From Blepharisma japonicum (lineage: Eukaryota; Ciliophora; Heterotrichea; Heterotrichida; Blepharismidae): 64,000 bases of DNA. The notes below the pieces were generated by a model. The model worked only from the letters and a program-made list of their open reading frames with translations. It was not told where the DNA came from and made no database searches. Both the position numbers and the translations under genes were made by a program. Positions 30,479-41,779 of the stretch are shown one piece after another. How positions within the stretch are numbered: the first letter of the stretch is position 1; every line of letters starts with the position of its first letter. The stretch covers positions 310,001 to 374,000 of the forward strand of contig CATKHK010000018.1 in assembly GCA_949751835.1 (NCBI GenBank), read 5' to 3'.

Positions 30479-31276
30479 TTAATAGTCTAGCCAATTACTT
30501 AAATATTCACATTCAGCAGGATTAATTAGCCCATCTTCGTGGCATTGCCTTTGAAGAGGGCATCCTATACATGGTATCACTAAAGGCTCTGGCACAGCCC
30601 ATTTAATTGTTGTGTATTTGCCTGACCCAGAATCCTCAATTTCATGCAACGCCAATAGAGAATTTACAACCTCTTTAATATCTTGCTCAGTCAAATCTTT
30701 GTCTACTCTTTGTTTTAAGTGTCCTGAAATTTCTTTTAAACTCCCAGGCTTATCCTGCAAGAACATTTTTGTGTATGAGATTAATAATCCCAGTTTATTC
30801 CTATCAAACTCTTGCTCGCTAAACAAAAACCCTCCGGTTACATCTTTATTAGCTTCAACTCCTTTCAAAAGTCACATTGTTCTGTTTTTGAATTGCACAG
30901 ACTTAACAGAATAAACTAGCCCTTGCTTTTCTAAATTTTTTAAAATTTTGTTAATTTGAGCAATTGGGATTTCTGTTTTTGCTTTGATTTCTTGGTTTCA
31001 GACTCCTTTATTTCCAGCTTCACGGATAATTTGTAATATAAGATTTTCTTCAGGAAGCAAAGATTTAATGCTTTTTGCTTGCTCTTCGCTTTGATAGTGA
31101 TATGCTACTTCTCCATCTTCATCTGTGATAGAAATTTGTCCAGATCCAATTAAAGTGTTCAAGACTGCTACTTTTTCTGATTCATTAATTGGGCCAAATT
31201 GTGAGAGATGATAGTCAAGCTCAGAATTTTTTAATTTGGGGTTTTCTTCTAAGAGATTTAGAATTAAGGAGTCCAT
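30479..31276 (-). CDS. POLR3F: RNA polymerase III subunit RPC6 (RPC34/POLR3F)
   Basis: A 265-residue subunit with tandem winged helices. PIAQINKILKNLEKQGLVYSV matches PLTEINKILKNLESKKLIKAV; TGGFLFSEQEFD matches TGGAWYSDQDFE. The C-terminus carries four cysteines (C236, C239, C245, C256), PCIGCPLQRQCHEDGLINPA, which in human RPC6 bind a [4Fe-4S] cluster. With RPC3 and RPC7 it forms the trimer used for promoter opening. Two TGA codons match family Trp (GVW-NQEI corresponds to human GIW-SRDI). It is shorter than the human protein (316), mainly in the third winged helix region. Confidence 0.92.
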
Positions 31277-31415
31277 ATTATTACTAAAAGGAAAGAGAAT
31301 TGGAGTTTATCATTACAGCAAATTCTTGAATAATGTAATTAATTGTACCAAATTATCATTATGCCAGATAATAAAGTTTGAAATAAAAATTTCATTAATA
31401 GTTTAATTTCGTGTA

Positions 31416-31933
31416 TTATGATCCAAAATTAATTACATTGGAGAGCCATTCAATTTCTTCATGCAATCCATCCCCTCTTACAGCACAGCATCCTTGAATA
31501 TGCCAAATTCTTCCTCTAATTAAAAAGAATTCTAGTATTTCTGTGATCTCATTCAAACTAATTGCATTAGGCAAATCTTGCTTAGCATTACTTCTGATAG
31601 CATTTCTGAGAACAGATATTTTAAAATTTCCATTCTTCCTCTATCACTTGAATCAATAACACAAATAATTCCTTTAATATTGGCATAAAAATATTTCCAC
31701 AAAGTTTTAAATCGTAATGAGGATCCCAAGTCTTAACTGGCAAAAGTTAAGTTTCGAATCGAACACTTTCTAAGATAAATCCAATCGTTGGGCAGGCTAT
31801 TTTAACCTCACCAATATTAGCTTATACAGCATCGTTGTCTTTCCTGCAAAGTCCATCCCAGCAACTAAAATTCCAGTTTCTTCTTTGGATACAATTCGCT
31901 CTAAAGGCTTCTTAAAAGATAAAAATTCCCCAT
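31416..31933 (-). pseudogene. ARF-family small GTPase pseudogene
   Basis: The complement begins MGNFY (an ARF-like myristoylation start) and then, across frame changes, shows the ARF blocks in order: GILVAGMDFAGKTTMLYKL (P-loop), GEVKIACPTIGF (switch I), KTWDP (switch II, with the GGQ motif lost), KGIICVIDSSDRGRMEIL, AKQDLPNAISLNEITEIL, and the last block C-A-V-R-G-D-G-L-H-E-EIEWLSN. There is a 1-nt loss before GEV, an in-frame TAA before KTWDP, and a deletion around the NKQD region. The catalytic Gln is gone. A relic, not a working gene. Confidence 0.88.
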
Positions 31934-32078
31934 TTATTATAGCATGTAATTTTTTTATCATATAATTGATTTAAAAATAACTATATTTGAATATGCTTCT
32001 TTTATATATATAGTATCAGAACAGTAAAGTATAAAACTGTCATAAATTTCAACTTTCTCAATTTAAATAAATAAAATT

Positions 32079-33236
32079 ATGAGGAGACAAGAAGGGTTCA
32101 TGCATAACGTAACAAATCAAGCCCCTGCGTCTATTTCCCCTTGGCAACTTCCATTTGGCACTAAGCTGTAAAATTTAGTCAGAGACTCAATGTTGCGAGC
32201 AGGCACCGCTCCTCCTCAAGAAGATTACAATTTAAGCCGAAAATCTAAACAAACCACCGATACAACGACTAAACTTTTTGCCTTTCCTACAAGACCTCAA
32301 AGTATTAGAAACCCCGTAAAACTTTACCCGAACCCGTTTAAAACAAGCACAAAATCGAGAAAAAATGATAAATCGCCCCATATGTCACCTGAAAGGACTG
32401 GAAGATATGAAAAAGATATAAGAAAAAGTAAGCTAAGGCTTGGAGAATTAGAAGATGATTCTGAAGGAAGCCACAGTGATATCGAAATATCAAGACCTCC
32501 AAGTAGACAAAATGATAAAGCTTTTGATCTTGAAGATAGGTTTTTTACCGTAAATTTTAAATAGAGACTCAATGGATTTATGCATAATTCAAAAGAGCAA
32601 CATGAAATTAGACCTACAAGAAATACCATAAGCAATCCCAGGCCTCCATCTAGACATAAAACCCCTCCTAAAGCAACAGGCCTTGAGCTTCCACCTCATC
32701 CTGATGGAGATTTTATAAATATCCAAAATATGTATGATTTTCATTTGTCCTCAGACTCTGAAGAAAATGAGCCTTACGCTAACACCCAAACAATTTTCTC
32801 TGAAAAAAGTAAGGCATCTCTTAAAGAATCTTGAAAAAAATTGGAAAATAAATGTGAGACCAAACAAAAAATGAAATCAATTAAGGAAGATAGCGATTTG
32901 TCAATTAAGATCCCAAATAAAACAGAAACATCAATGAAAAAAAGTAATATTGAAATACCGATTATACTTAATAAAAGAACTAAAAAATGAACACCAATTT
33001 CACCTGGAAGAAGGGCAAAATCGAAGGATTTTGAAACTGAGGAAAAGATAGAGGAGAGAAAATCAGAAATTAAAATTGAAAAAAACTCAAAAAGAAAAGG
33101 AAATAAATTGAAAGAAAAACCAGGAAGGGCTGCAAGCAGCGCTTCAAAACCGAAACCTAGAGAATCACTGACATTTTTAAGCTCACTTGGATCAGAGTTT
33201 TTAGATTTGTTTGCAAGAGATAATGATTTTGTGTAA
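32079..33236 (+). CDS. Basic Lys/Ser/Pro-rich protein of unknown function (two introns)
   Basis: Exons 32079-32167, 32183-32549 and 32565-33236 give 375 residues. The sequence is low complexity: Ser/Pro/Arg in the first half (SRPPSRQNDK and NPRPPSRHKTPPK look like a repeat) and Lys/Glu/Ile in the second. The motif GFMHN occurs twice, in exon 1 and at the start of exon 3. Two TGA codons (32832 and about 32988) read as Trp. No domain is recognised; it is probably disordered. Both introns are 15 nt and both are followed by the same ten exonic bases. Confidence 0.65.
32168..32182 (+). other. 15-nt intron 1
   Basis: GTAAAATTTAGTCAG, phase 2. Retention gives an in-frame TAA; removal joins exon 1 (from ATG 32079) to the long frame. 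Followed by AGACTCAATG. Confidence 0.7.
32550..32564 (+). other. 15-nt intron 2
   Basis: GTAAATTTTAAATAG, phase 0, with an in-frame TAG if retained. Also followed by AGACTCAATG. Confidence 0.82.
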
Positions 33237-33534
33237 ATTATGATGTATTTAAAAGTAAATAACCACCGCCAGTTCTCTAACTTATTTAAAATAAATTAAT
33301 TATTTATAGAATTTCTTAGTGTCAATTAACTAATTTAATTTATAAAATTTATTTGAAGAAGGTTTCTTGTGATAATGTTATTATATATTAAATTATTTTT
33401 ATAAAATCTCTTATATTAAATATTTTAAGTTTGTTTTTCAAGAATATTGATTTTTGTGATAGTTTACTCGTTTATGCAAGAATGTCATCAGTATTTCTTT
33501 ATTATATTAACATACTATTAATCTTGAATAATAA

Positions 33535-34480
33535 TTAAATTAATGGATCGTCTTCTTTTGGATTTTCAGTTTCGGCATACTGCATTAATATTACTCTATT
33601 GAAGCGTTCAGATCCATTTGACTCATCTCCACCAAGTCTATATCCTGTACCTCCAAAAGGCACATAAGAATTAGATCTTTTTGTTTGATTATTTAGCTGA
33701 TTAGAATATCTTTGCTCATTTAAAGTAAATGAATCATTTCCTGCAGCAGAAAGTGTTATATAATTTGTAAAGTTCTTTAACCATTTAATTACACACAAAT
33801 TATCAATGAATTTTGTTTTTTCATCTGAAATATAAGTAAAATTCATCCATTTATAAACGTCTACATAATTTTTTACGAAAATATCCTATCAAGATTCCTA
33901 TAAGTAAATCTCATACAATTCCTACAATTAGTGAAATTACCAATAAATAAATCCATGGAAAATATTTAGCCTTTATCTGGATAGGGCATAAGAAAAAGGA
34001 TGATGGTGCTTCTGGGTTCATGTTACAATTTATAACAATTTCAACCATGATAAGTGGCCACAGTCCTGCAGTTGCAACTATTGATAGCAAACTTAATGAT
34101 GGAATAAAAGAAAGCCCATATAATAATGTTGCATATAAAAATTCAAGTATTATAAAATTCATGATAAAGAAGGATACATATTTTGCTGTGCCTAATCTTA
34201 ATTCTGTTCTATATGCTACTGGCAAATAAGAGCACATCTCAAAAGCAAGAGTTAATAAATTAGATGCTATAAAAGGAGATGTAAAAACTCTTCAAATTTG
34301 CAAATTTCTAATTGTAAATATTGGGATATTGACAAATAGTGGCAAAAAAGCTGAACTTATTCATGATAAAATATAAGTTCCAATTGACACATAAATAATA
34401 AATCTCGTATATGCTGGCATTCCTCTTCACCAATTTTTCATCTCAGCAGCATAATCTCTATTTGGATCTGTAAAAAACAT
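33535..34480 (-). CDS. Derlin/rhomboid-like multi-pass membrane protein (one intron)
   Basis: Exons 34480-33877 and 33860-33535 (complement) give 309 residues. The N-terminus MKNWWRGMPAYTRFIIY and LQIWRVFTSPF match Derlin WFRSIPAITRYWF and FQIWRPITATF. The C-terminal core SFFLCPIQIKAKYFPWIYLL...LIGILIGYF matches VSFWFGTRFKACYLPWVIL...LIGNLVGHLY. The tail ends with a GTGYRLGGD motif like Derlin's GFRLGDQ. No rhomboid catalytic GxSG Ser is seen, as expected for Derlins, which are inactive rhomboids in ER-associated degradation. Four Trp codons are TGA. It lies 28 bp downstream of LIS1 on the same strand. Confidence 0.75.
33861..33876 (-). other. 16-nt intron of Derlin-like gene
   Basis: On the complement GTAAAAAATTATGTAG. 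Retention shifts into a TAA; removal joins GYF to HVYKWMNFTYIS. Confidence 0.82.
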
Positions 34481-34508
34481 TTATACTTTAATATTTATTA
34501 GCTATTAT

Positions 34509-35762
34509 CTAAAGACACTCCCAAATCTTAATTGACTTGTCCACACTTCCAGAAGCCAGCAAAGGATACCTTGGATTCACAGCTAAACACAACACAAAAT
34601 GCCCATGTACATCAAGCAATTTCTTTGAGCATCCTCCAGTTTTCAAGTCCCAAACTCTAATTGATTTATCATCACTACATGAATATAAATAACTTCCTCC
34701 TAAGTGAAATACCAATTTTCTTACCCAATTATCATGCCCTCTAAGGACTATTAAGCAATTCCCAGTCCATGCTTCTCATATGCGGATCATTTTATCTCTA
34801 GACCCAGATACAATAAACTCAGGTGCTCTTGAGGAATTCATTTTTTCTTCTTCTGTTTTATGCCTAAAATCAGCATCCAATAAGCTGGCTGTTGCATTTT
34901 GGTTAGCAAAGCATACACTTTCTACCACATGAGTATGTCCTGCAAGTGTTTGTATAGGATTCAAGGCATCTATGGCCCATACCAAAATAGTTTCATCATT
35001 AGAACAAGACGCAAAATAATTTCCTGAGGTATTAATGGCAACTTGTCTGGCCCAGTCTGTATGTCCTTGATAAGTTTTCACGCAAAATCCAGTGCTGACT
35101 TCCCACATTTTGACGGAAGTATCCCTTGAGCATGATAATAAAAAATCGCCAGCAGGGAAAAATTGCACACAGCTTACGTTATGGTCATGGCCATGAAGGG
35201 TTTTGGTACATTCAAAAGAGTCAAAAGACCATAGTTTTATAGTTAAATCAGCTGCACAAGATGCTAATAAATTTCCAGAATTTGGTTCAAATGCTACACA
35301 ATTTACAGCTGCTGTATGGCCTTTAAGGCTTCGTTCATGTGAGCCTGATTCATAATCCCATATACGAATTGATGCGTCTTCTGAAGAAGAAGCAATGACT
35401 GAATAAACTGGGTGGAAAGCAACACATGTTACAGGTTCACGATGGCCAGTCAATGTATGTTTTTCTGGGACTCTTGGAAGTCCTACAAGCTTATTAGAGT
35501 TTGAGTCTGAAATTTTCTTGCCAGGCCCATAAAAAACCATTTCTTCTTTAAGCTGATCTAGCTCAGATTGCAATGACATGACTTTTTGTTGAAGGCGAAC
35601 GACAGATGACCATTTCTTTTCTAACAAATCAGACGAGCTAGGGTCTTCTGTGACGCTTGCATCTTGCATAAAAGCTTGGGCAGATGTAGTGAAGTTCTGG
35701 GAGAGAAGATATGAGTATATGGCTTTATGAAGCTTTTCTCTCTCTTTGTTTGTAAGAATCAT
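34509..35762 (-). CDS. PAFAH1B1: LIS1/PAFAH1B1 dynein regulator
   Basis: A 417-residue protein, very close to the 410 of human LIS1. The N-terminal LisH motif (EREKLHKAIYSYLLSQNFTTSA, about 7-28) and coiled coil (VVRLQQKVMSLQSELDQLKEE) are followed by seven WD40 repeats (for example LTGHREPVTCVAFHPVYSVI, LKGHTAAVNCVAF, YQGHTDWARQVAI and SGSVDKSIKIWECL). LIS1 binds the dynein motor domain and relieves autoinhibition in cytoplasmic transport and mitosis. TGA at about 34774 is the conserved blade Trp (MIRIWEAWTG). Confidence 0.95.
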
Positions 35763-36106
35763 TTCATATTTAATTCACAGAGCAAAGGATTAGAAGAAGA
35801 CCCAGTGAATTAATTAAGTCGAGGGATTGTGAGAAAGCGCGCATTTTCTAAGGGAAATAGAAGTATTAGTATAAATCATGATTATCAGAATCTTATATTT
35901 GAATTACTATAAAAATTATCAAATACTGTAAAATATTTCAAAAAACGAATAAATTTAGTAGTCTTGCATGAAATTAATGGCAATTTTGCAGTGGAATTTA
36001 AAACTAACTTGAAAATGGCGGAAACAGAAATGAATATATAGGAACTTTTATAAAAACAGCTAATTTTTAAATTTTGGTATTAATTATGTGATTTTGCATG
36101 CTGAAA
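35763..36106. other. AT-rich intergenic region
   Basis: About 340 bp upstream of LIS1 and downstream of the gene at 36107. No supported feature beyond the presumed LIS1 promoter. Confidence 0.5.
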
Positions 36107-36445
36107 TTAAGGATCTTTCATAAGATCAACGTCTATAGAAATGCGCAAATCTAAATCAGCGATATCCTGAATTTCAAAAATGCTATTCTGTAATGTAGCT
36201 ATTGTAGATCTTGTTGATTCAGGCTCTGAAAGTATCGATTCCCGTAGCTTCGACGAGGAATTAGAGTAAAACCCCTCCCACTGATATCTTTGGTCCTTAT
36301 TAGTGTGAGGAATTTCGTTATCAAAATCAAACCCATAAAAAGTTGATTTTTCGATTGTTTGATCTATAAGTTCTTGTTTTATGTCAGCCATCCAAATGAG
36401 TAAATGTTGCTCTCTTTCTTCTTGGGATTCGCAAAAGAGACTCAT
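36107..36445 (-). CDS. Small acidic protein of unknown function
   Basis: A 112-residue protein starting MSLFCESQEEREQHLLIWMA, acidic (many Glu/Asp), with no recognised motif. It has an ATG preceded by the usual AT-rich leader and a TAA stop. Its coding character is fair: balanced codon use and no low-complexity runs. Confidence 0.5.
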   Translation of the reverse strand: MSLFCESQEEREQHLLIWMADIKQELIDQTIEKSTFYGFDFDNEIPHTNKDQRYQWEGFYSNSSSKLRESILSEPESTRSTIATLQNSIFEIQDIADLDLRISIDVDLMKDP

Positions 36446-36971
36446 TTTCTCTAATTATAATGGAATTATTTATTTAAAAAAGCCCCATTTAACTAATATA
36501 AGCATTTGAAAAGATACCAGATATAAAATAGACTGAATAAATATTAAGCTTGCAACTTAAATTGAAAACGGTAACCATTTATGCTGACATGCTGAGAAGA
36601 ATATAATGAAATTTTAAATTAATATATTTTTAAAACGACTAAGCTCCTTAAGCACAACCTATAGAGCAAAAAAATTTTAATTAATTATATATGTGAGAAC
36701 AAAGATGAAGATTGGTGAGCAAAGTGAAAGAGGAGGCAAATTTTCTCATATAACTAGAGCAAAGCCTTATTAGATATATCCAATTATAAAGTATTGGTAT
36801 TTCATTTAAAGTTCATTAAATAATTGATTTTATTATTTTAAAATACTTTGAAAATTTAAATTAAATGCCTACTTGTGATCAATAATTATTAGCATTTAAG
36901 CTTGCTACTTATAGTTTCTAATCTATTAAAATCTAATTTTAAACTTATATTTCCCTCAAATTGTTAAGAAA
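36446..36971. other. AT-rich divergent intergenic region
   Basis: About 525 bp between the small acidic gene and the ferlin gene. It must hold two promoters. Nothing else was seen. Confidence 0.5.
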
Positions 36972-39900
36972 ATGGGTGATAAAGCTCCCAAAAAAACCTT
37001 CACTCAAAAGATAGTAGAAAAATTTGAAGAAAAAAAAGCTGCAGTAAAGCCAGAAGAAAAAAAAAAAGAAGAAGAAAAACCTAAGGAAAAAGAAGAAGAG
37101 CCTAAGGTTCAAGAAGAAGACAACAATCAAGCCCCAGAGAAATCTGAAGATCGAATTCCAGTAAAAGTCAAAAGAGGTGAGTACCAAATCCATATCTTTC
37201 TAGAAGAAGGCCGTGGCTTTGTCCCTGCTAAAGAAGGCGACACAATAGATGCTGTTATCACAATCACCGCATTTGGTACTAAAAAATATACAACGCCAAA
37301 AGATGACATCTCAGCTGGTGCCGCGATTTATTGGGGTGAACATTTCTTCTTTAATGCTCCTAAACTTGAGACAAACGAAGTCGAAACCTCTAAAATCCTC
37401 ATAGAAATCCGCGACCATAAATTTCTTTTATCTGACAGTTTGATCGGCAATTATGAAATGGACCTAATGTATGTGTACTCAAGAGCAAATCACGCCCTCG
37501 TCCACCAATGAATTGCACTGTGCAACCCTGAGTCAGAAGATTTTCAAACAGTCCGCGGACATTTAAAGCTAGGAATCTGCGTCCAAGCCGAAGAAGATGA
37601 AGATGTGGATTTAACTGTCGCCGAAAAAGAAGAAGCAAAAACTTCAGAAATTCTGCTACCTCCACAAATTCAGCATAAATGGTGTCAATTAATAGTAAGA
37701 GTCATAAAAGCAGAGGGTTTGCCTAAGCTAGACAAATGACGAGAAAGTGATACAATTGATGCATATTGCCAAGCTGACTACGGAGGTGCAAAAATAAGTA
37801 CTTCTGTCTTTACTGCAGATAAAAATAAATATGCAGCTTATTGGTATGAAGATTTATATGTCCCAGTTTCAATTCCTTCGGTATCAAATAGGCTTATTAT
37901 TAGAGTTCTTGACTATGACAGCACGTCTAAAGATGATATGGTCGGTACGATTACTTTTGACTGGGAAGACATTGAGGCTGGAAAATACTCTGATTATTTT
38001 TGAACTTGCATATATGGAGCTCCTGAAGACCTTGATAATGGTCCAGCCAACAAAATGAATGATTACCCTGAGCTTGCATCATCTTACAGAGGAAGAATTC
38101 TAATGAAAATGATAATAGAGCACCCGAAAAAAGCGTCATTAAAAAAAGAACGTATTATTGATCCAGAGATTAATAATTTTGTCCACAAGACGTATGAAGT
38201 CGAAACAAATTATGAGATGAGGTCACAGATTTTTTCAGGAATTGCGTTACCAAAGGCCTTTTCCAAGTATTCTATTATTGTAAGTTGGTGTGGAAAGGAA
38301 GTGGAAAGTAAAATTGCGCTGGCAGTTAATGGGAAATGCAATTGATTTGAAACTTTGAAAAGGAAAATTATGAAAATCCCATTCCAAGCTGAGAGATCAC
38401 TGCCAGATGTATTTGTGTATTTGGTGGCAGATAATCAAAAAATATGCTATGCGAGGATAAGTCCTTATGATTGAAATCAAGTGACGTTGAATACTACGTG
38501 GATTGCACTGCTACCTGATAAAGCAATAGGAAAAATTAATAAAGATTGGGAAGGCGGGTTTATTATGCTCAGGCTGTATATTACTCCTTATGATGAAAAT
38601 AATGATAATTTGTCTGTAGGGAGATGAAATGTGCCTCCTAGGCTTAAAAAAATGCAGAAAGTAAAACTAATTGTGAATCTTTATCAATGTAAAAACTTGC
38701 CTGCTGCTGACTCTGATGGAAATTCTGACCCTTACATTGAAATCTATTGCTGTGGAGTCACAAAGCGATCCAAAACAAAGCCAAACACGCTTAATCCTAT
38801 GTGGTACGAAACAATTCAAATCGATTTCGAAATTTCATCACTTGAAGATAACCCTCCAGTCCTTATTTATGTCTTTGATGAAGATGAATTTTCAGCTGAT
38901 GATCTCATTGGGATTTGTATTATTCCTCTTATGGAAGCCTCAAAAAGTCATTCCATGCCAAAAGTTCCTAAATGGATTCCACTTTCCCTTGGAAAATCTG
39001 ATAGTGGAAAAATTTTGATTTCCTTTAATTTATATACTGAGCAAGATAAAATCCCTGAATACTCTATTGTACCAAAATGTATTGATGCATTAGTGGAAAT
39101 AAATTGCTTAGGGCTAAGAGATCTACAGCCAGCACTAGGATGGCTACCAGTCAATAAAGCTTTTATTAAGTTCGATATGAACTCTTTACAAGTACCAGGA
39201 GAAAACTTAGTCATCAGAAATGCACAAACAGCACCAGGAGACAGCGGTCCAAACCCAAATATAAGTACAATTATAAAGTTTACTTGCAAAATGCCTATAG
39301 AAAAACTATACGCCCCATCACTTACCTGCACAGTCTATGATTTCTTATTTAAAGGTTTATCTCAGCCACAGCTGGGTACTTTTTCAATTAACCTTGGCGA
39401 AATTTTCCACAAGCGCAAAAGAAGGCTAAAAAAGCCAAGCCCAGTCGATATTGCTCCGAAAATCCTTCGAGGAGACTCATCACTAGACATGGAAATCCCT
39501 GTTGATACTGCTTCAGATGCTGAATCTGCATTTAGACCTTCTACAATTACAACTAAAACAAGCCGTCCTAGTATAGAAGAAGCCAAAGCTGGCGCATTTG
39601 TAATTGATCCTGTTTACTCAAAAGACAAGAAAGGTAAAGTAACTGAAGTTTCAAGACCAGACAGCAAATATATGCCATTAGGCTATGATAAAGTTCCAGG
39701 CGATAAAACAATGCATTATCGGTATATTTTGGACTCTGATTTAGAGAAATCAGAGTATATTGATGCTTCTCCTTTTGAAAAATTTGATATTAAAAGAGGT
39801 CAAGATAAAGGGATTGAAGATAATTGGCTGTCAATTTTGCACTCAAATAAAAATATAGATGATAGTAATATACCGAGAAAGCCGGTTGGGCAGTTTAAAG

Positions 39901-41315
39901 GTCTTATAAGAGTAATGAAAAAAGACAAAAATCAACTAAGAGAAGCAAGAATGGATTTAAAAAATTCTAGAAAAAAATATTTAAAGGAGAATGTTGAAAA
40001 AGCTGGGAAAATTGAGATGGCAGATGCATTTGGGATTTTTGGTGGAGCATTTCCAACTAAAGAAGACGAAGAAGAAGAGAAAGAGGAAGAAAATGCAGGA
40101 GAAGAAGATATTATTGATACCGAGTTTGAAAATATCCAGAGAAGCCTATTAACCAAGACAGATATATTAGTAAGAGTTTATGTAATTGATGCCTTCAACC
40201 TAGCTCAAAAAGATTTGAAGAGTAACTCTGATCCTTATATAAGAATAAAGCTAGGAAAACAGATAATTGATGACTCTGATCACTATCAAAAAGACGAGCC
40301 CAACCCTAAATTTTTATCGTGTTTTGACTTAAAAACAGTCCTTCCCGGCCCATCCAAATTGAAAATCCAAGTCTGGGATAAAGACCTAATCATAAAAGAC
40401 GACAAAATTGGAACAACTGAAATTGATCTCGAAGACCGTTATTTTTCCAGCAAATGGCAAAGCCTCAAAGAAAAGCCTATAGAAACCCGTAATTTATATC
40501 ACCCATCCACCAAAATAATCCAAGGCACAATCCGACTTTGGGTTGAGCTTTACTCTTCAACTGAGGCTCCTCCCAAAAGAGAGCTTTTGCCGCGACCTCC
40601 AGCTGAGTTTGAGGTTCGTTTAATAATCTGGGAAACCCGAGGTGTCAAGAATTACGACACAGAAGGAACCAGCGACCTCTTTGTAAGGGCATGAATCAAT
40701 GATTGTGATCCCAAAGAAACTGATACTCATTATCGTTGCCAAAACGGAAAAGGCCAATTTAACTGAAGACTTAAATTTCCTTTATTTTTGCCTAACAACC
40801 ATTGTATAGCAAATCTTCAAATTTGGGATAGAGACGTCATATCATTTAGTGATTTTATAGGAGATGTTAGCTTTAGCTTCACTGAGCTTGCAAAATCTGC
40901 TTTTGAAACGGAAGCAAGGGTAAAGAAAATGGGGGTCGATGATAAAGGATTCCACGTTTTCTCTAGAAAAGAATCAGATCAAGTATGAATTCCTTGCAAA
41001 AGAAGAACTGATTCAGGAGAATATGAAAAAGCAGGAGATATTAAAGTTACTTTTGAAATTGTGCCAAAATATAATGCAGATTCGTGCCCTGTAGGAGAAG
41101 GTAGAGGGAAGCCAAATATTGATCCATACTTGCCACCGCCGACTGGAAGATTCCAATGGAGCTTAAACCCATTTTCACTTATAAGCCAAACTTGTGGGCC
41201 TGAGTTTAGATGCAAAATTTGCTGTGCAGTTTGTTGTTTGATTATATGCATGTTGATTATTCTTATTGGACCATCAGTTATTGGATCAGTTATTGGGAAA
41301 AGTATTAATGGATAA
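36972..41315 (+). CDS. Ferlin-family multi-C2 membrane protein
   Basis: A 1447-residue protein. A Lys/Glu-rich leader (1-55) is followed by several C2 domains: about 60-215, 235-370, 560-690 (NLPAADSDGNSDPYIEIY), 700-800, 1064-1190 (VIDAFNLAQKDLKSNSDPYI), and 1213-1400 (VRLIIWETRGVKNYD, then SDLFVRAWI, then HYRCQNGKGQFNWRLKF). The last matches the ferlin C2F block SDIFVRGW...HYRSLTGEGNFNWRF. A FerB-like strand (LPDVFVYLVADNQKICYARI) lies near 490. A single hydrophobic segment near the C-terminus (CCAVCCLIICMLIILIG, about 1416) anchors it. Ferlins act in Ca2+-triggered membrane fusion and repair. Many Trp codons are TGA, so the gene is shattered under the standard code. Confidence 0.9.
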
Positions 41316-41380
41316 TTTAAGTAGAAATAAAAACTAGAGAAAATTTTAGTTATGGTAAATATTTTACATTATAATAAATA

Positions 41381-41635
41381 ATGGGTTGTGGAAAAGCGTC
41401 AAAAAATATAGCAGCGCCAGTTTCAAATACAGTAACACCTGCTGCTTCAACAAACCAGGAAAACCAAGAAAACCAAGAAGTGAGGGTAGACACAAATCCT
41501 GATAAACTCACTGTAAAGCATGATGAAAATATAGAAGGTATCAGCGCAATTCTTGAACAAGCTGAAGCTTTGAAGATTCATGATGAAATATATGACCCAG
41601 TTGTCGACCAATTAATCCAAGACTTAAATCTCTAA
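41381..41635 (+). CDS. Small protein with N-terminal lipidation motif (MGCGK)
   Basis: An 84-residue protein beginning MGCGKASKN, a consensus for N-myristoylation of Gly2 and palmitoylation of Cys3. A Gln/Asn/Glu-rich linker with a short repeat (NQENQENQE) precedes an acidic helical C-terminus. It is probably membrane-attached. It starts 65 bp after the ferlin stop. No family is recognised. Confidence 0.6.
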   Translation: MGCGKASKNIAAPVSNTVTPAASTNQENQENQEVRVDTNPDKLTVKHDENIEGISAILEQAEALKIHDEIYDPVVDQLIQDLNL

Positions 41636-41779
41636 AAAAGCTATTTATAACTCTCAAAAGAGTTATTGAAGAGTTCACTGTTTATTCTAATTTATTGATT
41701 TGGAAATAAATAAATTATAAATAACTCTTATCTCTACACCTTTCAAAAGACCACTTAAATTAAATCAATAAAAATATAT

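Noticed and set aside
30612-30914. 100-codon plus-strand frame over RPC6
   Set aside because: It overlaps the conserved winged-helix and Fe-S region of RPC6 on the other strand; it is a shadow.
31800-31850. GTGAGGTTAAAATAG in the ARF relic looks like a 15-nt intron
   Set aside because: It begins GTG not GTA, and its bases encode the conserved GEVK part before the PTIGF motif. Removing it deletes switch I residues and does not restore the frame.
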